Shown one piece after another: positions 55,402 through 62,010 of a DNA stretch of 64,000 nucleotides (positions are counted from its first letter, which is position 1; each line of letters begins with the position of its first letter). Source of the stretch: Rheinheimera sp. A13L (lineage in GTDB: Bacteria > Pseudomonadota > Gammaproteobacteria > Enterobacterales > Alteromonadaceae); assembly GCF_000217935.1 (NCBI RefSeq), contig NZ_AFHI01000005.1:1-64000 (forward strand). Reading direction: 5' to 3'. A program made the position numbers and the translations under genes. The notes beneath the pieces were generated by a model. It made no database searches and was not told the origin of the DNA. It was given only the letters and a program-made list of their open reading frames with translations.

Positions 55402-56046
55402 ATGGATAGCAAACCAGAAATAGAAAAGATTGAACACAGGCTCAGAGAAATTAACCGCCTGAAATTAAAACTGACTTTTGGAAATGTGCCGGCTTTTTAT
55501 CACGCTGTTGCCACCTCTTTAGGCATGGCTGAAGGAATGCTGAAATACGGTTTTGAAAACTCACTGGATATTCTGACCAACCAGCGCAACTGGAACCTGA
55601 ACTACTTGTGTGGTTCCGAAGATGCGGCCGGACAAATCATTTGCCCTAACAAACCCCGCTTGTCTGTGTATAAAGTTTTTACTCAACATGGCTTTGAAAT
55701 TCATTGTCTGCCGTGGAAAGCTGCGAGGGAGTTTGATTTCGAACTGGCCAATCATCCACAAATGGACTTTCGATTCTGGCGCCCCAATTCGATGAAAACC
55801 GTATTTCGTATTGCCGGTTTGCATAGTTTTATCAAAATGTATTTTGAACATGGAGATGAAGCAGACTTACAGCTCATTCGCTGTGCACACAATATAGCCG
55901 AAGAGTTTGTTGAACGTTTAGTACCGCAGTTTAATACGCAAAAAGTTTTTGGCGTCACTATCCAGAATTTTTTCGACTTTGCAGAAATGAAATTTAAGTC
56001 CGGAGAAGAAATTTATTTGCCTAAGGTGTATGCGCTGCAGGAATGA
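55402..56046 (+). CDS. Hypothetical protein
   Basis: A 214-aa cytosolic protein I do not recognise. The first 25 residues are strongly charged and helical (IEKIEHRLREINRLKLKL). Two Cys (NYLCGSEDAAGQIICPNK, near 70 and 81) might bind metal. The remainder is mixed alpha/beta and aromatic-rich. No signal peptide or membrane segment is present. The start is set by a purine-rich GAAGAAGAAG stretch upstream. A terminator follows, so it is probably transcribed alone. Confidence 0.65.
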   Translation: MDSKPEIEKIEHRLREINRLKLKLTFGNVPAFYHAVATSLGMAEGMLKYGFENSLDILTNQRNWNLNYLCGSEDAAGQIICPNKPRLSVYKVFTQHGFEIHCLPWKAAREFDFELANHPQMDFRFWRPNSMKTVFRIAGLHSFIKMYFEHGDEADLQLIRCAHNIAEEFVERLVPQFNTQKVFGVTIQNFFDFAEMKFKSGEEIYLPKVYALQE

Positions 56047-56093
56047 GCCTATGCCGCGCAATCAGTAACAGATTTTATTCTGCTCTGAAATGC

Positions 56094-56126
56094 AAAAAGG
56101 CAGCTGCTATGCAGTTGCCTTTTTTT
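56094..56126 (+). terminator. Intrinsic terminator
   Basis: AAAAAGGCAGCTGC (56094-56107) pairs with GCAGTTGCCTTTTT with one G-U pair, followed by T. Its symmetry would let it stop the minus-strand cold-shock transcript as well. Confidence 0.88.
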
Positions 56127-56183
56127 GTGTTGTGACCCTTAACTCAGTTTAACTCTGCTGTCTTGGGTAACTGTAATTAAAAA

Positions 56184-56393
56184 TTACAGAACAACGATTT
56201 TCTCAGCCTGTGGGCCTTTTTGACCTTGTGTTACAGTGAACTGTACACGTTGGCCTTCTTGCAGAGTTTTGAAACCCGTGCTAGAGATTTCGCTGAAGTG
56301 AGCGAAAACGTCTGGACCTGAAGCTTGTTCGATGAAACCGAAACCTTTAGTTTCGTTGAACCATTTTACTGTGCCGGTAGTTGTATTAGACAT
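56184..56393 (-). CDS. Cold-shock-domain (Csp) RNA-binding protein
   Basis: A 69-aa single cold-shock domain. RNP1 reads KGFGFI and RNP2 VFAHF, with the usual opening [15 protein letters not shown]. It binds single-stranded RNA or DNA and acts as an RNA chaperone. The 216 bases upstream (56394-56609) before the repeat have no other gene and probably hold its promoter and a long 5' leader, as in many csp genes; I did not find a clear cold box. Confidence 0.94.
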   Translation of the reverse strand: MSNTTTGTVKWFNETKGFGFIEQASGPDVFAHFSEISSTGFKTLQEGQRVQFTVTQGQKGPQAEKIVVL

Positions 56394-56609
56394 GGTATAT
56401 ACCTGTATTTAATGAAATTAATATGCCTGGTTTCAGGCGGTGGTGCTGTAGAAGATGTTTTAACTTATGAATACAGGACGTACTAAAACAACAGTAACAT
56501 TCGTTGTGGTGCATAAATAATGAACAGACTAACAAAGCAAGGCCAGTGTATAGGTTTTCAGAGCAGTGTCAAAGCTTATTTCACTAAGTTATTAAAATAA
56601 GCTGTTTTA

Positions 56610-56736
56610 TATACCCAAAGTAATTGGAGTTGCAGGGCGGCGACAAGTGAGCGAGACCCCGGGAGCATAGTTGTCCTATGTGACTGGGGCGAGTAGCGCG
56701 GTCAACAAAGCTGCGGCTTCAAGTACAAAGGGTATA
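56610..56736 (+). repeat. 127-bp dispersed repeat, copy 2
   Basis: Starts TATACCCAAAGTAATTGG and ends ACAAAGGGTATA, so the ends form an inverted repeat. It matches the minus strand of 48279-48405. Its right end overlaps the 3' end of the receiver gene (56719-57096), whose last six codons and stop lie in the repeat. Confidence 0.8.
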
Positions 56737-57096
56737 ACGTTCGATGTCGCTGACAAACTGCTGTATTACATCAGGTTTAGCTGGTTTTCGATAATAGTTA
56801 ATTTTATCTGTCATCGCCTGATCTTCAATGTAATTCATAATATTGGACGTTAACAAACCAATAAAACAGTGCTGATCCCGGCCCCGTATCCAGCGGGCCA
56901 GCTCCAGACCATTGCGACCTGGCAGGTTATAGTCCAGTGAATAGGCATCAAAGTGCTGCAGTTCAATTAAAGTCATAGCTTCTTCAGCACTGCCTGCCGT
57001 GGAACAACTCCAGTCTGGTCTGAACGACTGCACATAACCTCTGGTCAGCATCAAACACACCTGACTGTCATCGACTATCAATAACTTAAAAGACAT
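56719..57096 (-). CDS. Stand-alone response-regulator receiver (CheY-like)
   Basis: A 125-aa single REC domain. The acidic pair is DD at 9-10 (LLIVDDSQ), the phospho-acceptor Asp lies in YSLDYNLPGRNG near residue 54, the Ser/Thr in LLTSN and the Lys in YRKPAKP. No output domain is present, so it probably works by protein contact. The last residues (RYTLCT) are encoded by the dispersed repeat at 56610-56736. No sensor kinase is adjacent. Confidence 0.87.
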   Translation of the reverse strand: MSFKLLIVDDSQVCLMLTRGYVQSFRPDWSCSTAGSAEEAMTLIELQHFDAYSLDYNLPGRNGLELARWIRGRDQHCFIGLLTSNIMNYIEDQAMTDKINYYRKPAKPDVIQQFVSDIERYTLCT

Positions 57097-57214
57097 AAGC
57101 CTGTTTCAACCTCTTCCTTGTTACTCAAACAGAAAACTCCATGGTCTTTTACTGTAGTTATAAGTTGTTCAATTCTCCAGTTAAGCAACAAGATGATCTA
57201 ACAAACCAATAAAA

Positions 57215-58501
57215 TCACAAAGCGTTCAGCAACTCCTGAAGCTGGCGGAAGCCCGGACGCCCCTCAACCTGTTGTTGTAAACAAAGGTTCAGCACAGCAG
57301 CATATTGATGCTCAAATTCAGCTGCCTCTTCTACAGATAACAAAGTGTGCATATCCAGCAACCAGTAGCCAAAAGCCCTGACTTCCAGTGCACAGAAGTT
57401 CTGTTGCTGTTGTGCTGGCAAAGCATTCAGCGCTGTAGCTGCACCAAAATCGCCTAAATACAACTGCTGCTGAGCATTCACCAGCATATTGTGGGCATAC
57501 AAGTCCCCATGCACTATCTGCTGCTGATGCAAATGCGCCATTACGTCTACAACTTGCAGTGCCAACTGACTCAGCTCTGCCAGGGTTAAGCGCTGGCCTT
57601 GGGTAAAGGTATCGCGGGTGCAACTGTCAAAAGAAGGAGGTTGCCCCAGTACAATAAAAGACCCCGGCACCAGTTCCATCACTAAACCCGGTAAATCGCT
57701 GTCTTTTAGTTTGGCTTTGACAGCTATTAAATTCGCATGATCACCAGCATTCAGGTAATTATTCATTTCATCTTTTGGACAACCATCACTGGTGACCCAG
57801 CCTTTAAACTGCTTTAAAGCCACCAGCTCTGGCTCTTGTGCAAAACGGGCCTGATAAATAACACCGGACGCGCCTTCGCCTAACTTTTCCAGCAACTGAT
57901 AGTCCTTCAGCCAGTGAGTATTTTTCGCTTCGGCTTCAGGCACAGGGCTAGCCGGATTTGCACCCAGCGCCAGCCAGGCTAATTTTGGCAGCCTGAATAA
58001 CCAATCAGGAAAAGACTCAAACTTATTCAGTGAAAGTCGCAATAAACCCAGCTCACGGCACTGCTGCATGGAGTCCGGCAAAGAGGACAACTGATTGCCT
58101 GCCATAGCCACTTTTTTCAGTCTGGTGTAACGGCCAAAATCAGACGGCAATACAGTGAGTTGATTATCCGTCAGGATCAGCCATTCCAGTTGCTCCGGCA
58201 AAGAAGCTTCAGCAAAGTCTGTTAACTGATTGCCTTTAAAACTGACCATCACTAATTCTGGGCATTGACTAAGCACAACGGGAATATGGCGGAAGTTATT
58301 ATTGGTTAAAAACAGGCGCTTTAGTTTAGTAAAACGATGTAAATCAGCAGGTAAGTCTGATAACTCATTACCGGACAGATCCAGAATTTCGACACTGTCG
58401 GCAAAACGGTATAAATCGGCCGGAAACTCTTGCAGGCCAGCAGAGAGATTAATCCGGCTTAATGGTGTTTTGGTCTGCGCTAAAGTTTCAAGGCTAAACA
58501 T
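57215..58501 (-). CDS. Leucine-rich-repeat protein kinase
   Basis: A 428-aa protein that joins about eight leucine-rich repeats (residues 15-210; LxxLxLxxNxLxxLP pattern such as LDLSGNELSDLPADL) to a Ser/Thr/Tyr protein-kinase-like domain (about 220-428). Kinase landmarks are the Gly loop LGEGASGVIY, the Lys in VALKQF, the catalytic loop HGDLYAHN and the GDFG metal motif. It lacks membrane segments. The kinase looks active. ATG 58501 is chosen because it opens at the first conserved part; a frame extends to 58630 but covers the divergent promoter. The target is unknown. Confidence 0.85.
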   Translation of the reverse strand: MFSLETLAQTKTPLSRINLSAGLQEFPADLYRFADSVEILDLSGNELSDLPADLHRFTKLKRLFLTNNNFRHIPVVLSQCPELVMVSFKGNQLTDFAEASLPEQLEWLILTDNQLTVLPSDFGRYTRLKKVAMAGNQLSSLPDSMQQCRELGLLRLSLNKFESFPDWLFRLPKLAWLALGANPASPVPEAEAKNTHWLKDYQLLEKLGEGASGVIYQARFAQEPELVALKQFKGWVTSDGCPKDEMNNYLNAGDHANLIAVKAKLKDSDLPGLVMELVPGSFIVLGQPPSFDSCTRDTFTQGQRLTLAELSQLALQVVDVMAHLHQQQIVHGDLYAHNMLVNAQQQLYLGDFGAATALNALPAQQQQNFCALEVRAFGYWLLDMHTLLSVEEAAEFEHQYAAVLNLCLQQQVEGRPGFRQLQELLNAL

Positions 58502-58641
58502 TTGATACCCACCCGCTAAAAAGCCGGATTGTACAGATCTGTGCCGGGGAGGGCAAAACTCAAAGTACGGCCCTTGATATCCAGGACCACACCACCAATA
58601 TCCATTTGTAGTTTGCGAAACCAGTTCCAACAGGAGATCTT

Positions 58642-59487
58642 ATGAGCAATACCTACACCCCGGCTAAAGTCTGGACATGGGACAGTCAAAACGGTGGGGC
58701 TTTTGCCAGCATCAACAGACCTGTATCAGGTGCAACCCATGACAAAACTTTGCCTGTTGGCGAGCATAACTTGCAGCTGTATTCCATGGCGACACCCAAT
58801 GGGGTGAAAGTGACTATGCTGCTGGAAGAATTACTGGAGGCTGGCTATAAAGCAGCAGACTACGACGCCTGGCTTATCAGCATTCGTGATGGCGATCAGT
58901 TTGGCAGCGGTTTTGTTGGCGTAAACCCAAACAGTAAGATCCCGGCTTTAGTTGATAAAGGCACCGGCATCCGGGTCTTTGAGTCCGGTTCTATTTTGCT
59001 CTATCTGGCCGAAAAGTTTGGCGCTTTTATGCCACGGGATCTGGCTAAACGCACTGAAGTGATGAACTGGTTATTCTGGCAAATGGGCAGTGCACCTTTT
59101 GTCGGCGGCGGTTTTGGTCATTTTTATGCCTATGCCCCGGAAAAATATGAATACCCCATCAACCGTTATGCGATGGAAACCAAACGTCAGTTGGATGTGC
59201 TGGACCAGCAATTAGCGAACCATGAATTTATCGCAGGTGATGAGTATTCCATCGCCGATATAGCGATTTGGCCCTGGTACGGCGCTCTGGTGTTGGGGCG
59301 GTTATACAATGCGGCTGAGTTTTTAGATGTGCAAAGTTATACACATCTGCAGCGCTGGGCTAAACAGATTGATGCGCGTGCTGCTGTACAACGTGCTGTG
59401 AAGGTGAATCGCAACTGGGGCGAGCCCCATGAGCAATTGCCAGAGCGCCACAGCGCAGCCGATTTTGACAGCATCCCTAAAGCATAA
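58642..59487 (+). CDS. yghU: Glutathione S-transferase, YghU type
   Basis: A 281-aa Nu-class glutathione transferase-like protein with disulfide-bond reductase activity in the Escherichia coli relative. A short N-terminal extension precedes the thioredoxin-fold domain (about 45-130, LYSMATPNGVKVTMLLEEL) and the helical domain (about 135-270, with SIADIAIWPWY). An AGGAG site precedes the start. It is divergent from the LRR-kinase gene, 140 bp apart. Confidence 0.92.
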   Translation: MSNTYTPAKVWTWDSQNGGAFASINRPVSGATHDKTLPVGEHNLQLYSMATPNGVKVTMLLEELLEAGYKAADYDAWLISIRDGDQFGSGFVGVNPNSKIPALVDKGTGIRVFESGSILLYLAEKFGAFMPRDLAKRTEVMNWLFWQMGSAPFVGGGFGHFYAYAPEKYEYPINRYAMETKRQLDVLDQQLANHEFIAGDEYSIADIAIWPWYGALVLGRLYNAAEFLDVQSYTHLQRWAKQIDARAAVQRAVKVNRNWGEPHEQLPERHSAADFDSIPKA

Positions 59488-59498
59488 AAAACTAAAGC

Positions 59499-60665
59499 TT
59501 AATCGGCTCGGTTAGCAAAAGGCAGGCTGTCTTGTGCTTCCTGCTGATACAACACCAAAGCCCGTTGCTCTTGCACACAGTAACGGGCTATAGCGTCATT
59601 CATCGCTTTGTGTTCTGCTTTTTCAGTAAAGCGGTAAAAACCATGCCTGAGCACTGGCGCAAAACCCCGTTGCAGCTTATGTTCGCCCTGAGCTCCGGCA
59701 TCAAAAAACTGCAGCCCTTGCCTGATGCAATAGTCTATGCCGCTGTAATAACAGCATTCAAAATGCAGGAAGTTAAAGTCCTGTTTACAACCCCAGTAGC
59801 GGCCAAACAAAGTACTTTCTGACTGGAAACACAAAGATGCCGCCAGCATTTCCTCATCTTTAAAGGCAGCAAAAACTACTATTTGTTTTGCCATAGTCTG
59901 ACCCCAACGCCAGAAGGTATCGGCCGTTAAATAACCCTGATGGCGTGAGCGCTTTTGGTAAGTGTCGCAATAAAAAGCGTAAAACTGCTGCCAGAACACT
60001 AAGTCCAGTTCAGCACCAGTCAGGGTTTTGATAACAACCCCCTGCTCTGTGACTGCAGCTCTTTCTTTGCGGATTTGTTTACGTTTGCGGGCTGTCAGCA
60101 CAGCCAGAAAATCGTCAAAGCAGGAGTAGTTTTTATTGGACCATAAAAACTGCACATCAAAACGTTCGATAAAATCAGCATCCCGAAAAGCCTGCTGATC
60201 TTGTGGTGAAGCATAAAGGCATTGCAGATGACTTAGTGGCAAAACCTGCTGCAGTTCTGAAACTCCTTGAGCCAGCCACTGCAACAGCTCTGCTTTATCA
60301 ATACCAGCAGCTAGCCCCAAACGGGGTCCTTCGGCTGGCGTAAAGGGAATAGCCAGCAACAACTTAGGGTAATAGTCCAGGCCGTAGTTCTGATAAGCTT
60401 CAGCAAAAGACCAGTCAAACAGGTATTCGCCATAAGAATGCAATTTAATATAAGCAGGCACTGCAGCTATTAACTGATCGTTTTGCCAGACCACAAAATG
60501 CCGCACCAGCCAGCCGGTGTTTTTGCCTGCACTGCTGCCGACACTGCCACCTTGCTCCAACGCCAGTAAAAACTCATAACGGCAAAACGGATAATCAGCA
60601 GGAAATAAGCCATTCCAGTCTGCAGCTGTCACTTCAGCCAGTGAAGACAGCCATTCAAAACGCAT
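59499..60665 (-). CDS. GNAT/FemAB-like acyltransferase (DUF482-type)
   Basis: A 388-aa cytosolic protein of the family once called DUF482, peptidoglycan-recognition/biosynthesis FemAB-like GNATs. Typical features are the N-terminal WNGLFPADYPFCRYEFLLALE, the SYGEYLFDWSFAEAY segment, and C-terminal FGRYWGCKQDFNFLHFECCYYSGIDYCI with FDAGAQGEHKLQRGF. The substrate is not established. ATG 60665 has GGAG upstream; an in-frame TTG-type start at 60680 is less likely. It is convergent with the yghU-like gene. Confidence 0.85.
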   Translation of the reverse strand: MRFEWLSSLAEVTAADWNGLFPADYPFCRYEFLLALEQGGSVGSSAGKNTGWLVRHFVVWQNDQLIAAVPAYIKLHSYGEYLFDWSFAEAYQNYGLDYYPKLLLAIPFTPAEGPRLGLAAGIDKAELLQWLAQGVSELQQVLPLSHLQCLYASPQDQQAFRDADFIERFDVQFLWSNKNYSCFDDFLAVLTARKRKQIRKERAAVTEQGVVIKTLTGAELDLVFWQQFYAFYCDTYQKRSRHQGYLTADTFWRWGQTMAKQIVVFAAFKDEEMLAASLCFQSESTLFGRYWGCKQDFNFLHFECCYYSGIDYCIRQGLQFFDAGAQGEHKLQRGFAPVLRHGFYRFTEKAEHKAMNDAIARYCVQEQRALVLYQQEAQDSLPFANRAD

Positions 60666-60702
60666 AAAACTCCACAGCAATAACGCCCTTTTTCCGGTTT
60701 AT

Positions 60703-61815
60703 TTAATCTTGTTTTGTTAGCAGCAACAGCTGCTCAATCTGCTGGGTTAAATCTGAGCAGGACAAACGAATGGATGAGCTATTAATACGCACTGTAGCGG
60801 CATCTTCAGCCCCCTGCTCCAAAGCCGTCAGCGTCATTTGCAGGTCCGACAGCGCACCTTTTACCTTATGCTGCAAAATATGCTCGACATCATTTTTTAA
60901 GCGGAAGCTATCCTGCAGCGTATCAATCTGGTTGCGCATTTCTTTGGCACTTTGGATCAAAGCCGCATGAGTTTTGACTCTGGCTTTTACCACGGGCGGA
61001 TTCACGGGTTTGGTAATGTAATCCACAGCTCCTAATTCAAAACCACGCACTATATCCATGGTTTGATCCAAAGCTGTTAAAAAAATCACCGTAATATGCT
61101 GAGTTTGTGGATCGGCTTTTAAACGTTTACAAACCTCAAAACCATTCATTTCCGGCATCATCACATCCAGTAAGACCAGATCAGGCTGAGGTTCTGCCGC
61201 ACAAATTTTTAGTGCTTTTTCGCCACTGGTGGCAGCCCCAACTTTATAGTCTTTGCGCAAGATGTCACTGATCACCTGAATATTATCCACCACATCATCC
61301 ACCACCAGAATACGCAGCGGTTGTTGTTGCAGTGGTTCTTCTTTGGAGGACTCGGCAGCTTTTTTCTGTGCTGCAGAACGGGCTGGCCCTTCAATGGCAC
61401 GCAACACCCTTTCACTCAATATCTTGGCTGAAAAAGGTTTCACCACATACTCAGACACACCAGACTTAATGGCCTGGATCACCGCAGCTTGTTCGATAAT
61501 GGACGAGAGCATGATAAAAGGAGTGCGGCTATGTTTTTTATCCGCACGAATTTTGGCCAGCAACTCCATGCCATCCATTTTTGGCATTTGCCATTCAGAT
61601 AACACTAAATCAACCTGCTTGAGCAGCATCATACTCAAGGCATGTTCGCCATTGCCTGCCTGCAACACCTGACCAAAGCCCATGTCCCGCAGCATAGTAA
61701 CCACGGTTTCACGCACAATGTCTGTGGCATCTACCACCAGTACTGTCATTTCAGAGTATGGCTTTCGCACAGCTTCTGCTGCTTCTGTCGTTGTATCCAT
61801 AGCTTTGACTGTCAT
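60703..61815 (-). CDS. Double-receiver response regulator with a pseudo-receiver
   Basis: A 370-aa cytosolic signalling protein. REC1 (about residues 22-142) has Glu74 (LVLSEWQMPKMDG) where the phospho-Asp should be, and VVDATD in place of the acidic pair, while keeping Ser104 and Lys126. REC2 (about 168-290) is intact: DD at 173-174, Asp217 (LLDVMMPEMNG), Thr in FLTALD and Lys in ITKPV. A helical C-terminal region (about 290-370) resembles a histidine-kinase dimerisation helix pair but has no clear phospho-His motif. ATG 61815 has GGAG upstream; ATG 61836 is also possible. It is divergent from the propeller sensor. Confidence 0.85.
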   Translation of the reverse strand: MTVKAMDTTTEAAEAVRKPYSEMTVLVVDATDIVRETVVTMLRDMGFGQVLQAGNGEHALSMMLLKQVDLVLSEWQMPKMDGMELLAKIRADKKHSRTPFIMLSSIIEQAAVIQAIKSGVSEYVVKPFSAKILSERVLRAIEGPARSAAQKKAAESSKEEPLQQQPLRILVVDDVVDNIQVISDILRKDYKVGAATSGEKALKICAAEPQPDLVLLDVMMPEMNGFEVCKRLKADPQTQHITVIFLTALDQTMDIVRGFELGAVDYITKPVNPPVVKARVKTHAALIQSAKEMRNQIDTLQDSFRLKNDVEHILQHKVKGALSDLQMTLTALEQGAEDAATVRINSSSIRLSCSDLTQQIEQLLLLTKQD

Positions 61816-62010
61816 AGTGTTGCACTCCGGCTTCATCTTCTGTTTTGCAGGTTACTTTCTTTTTTACTGAATGGGAATCATTCTGTCCGACAAAAACGCA
61901 GCTATATACTTGGGTATAAATTCAGCAGCCCAACTTGACGAATAGTTGCGGATGGCTGACAGTTGAGCCAGAGCCAGTATCGACATGAATTGTTTATCCG
62001 GAGAGTCTGA

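Noticed and set aside
58502-58630. 43-residue extension of the LRR-kinase with Cys/Trp-rich sequence
   Set aside because: It covers the divergent promoter region and has no match to the LRR pattern; ATG 58501 begins the conserved part. Not fully excluded.
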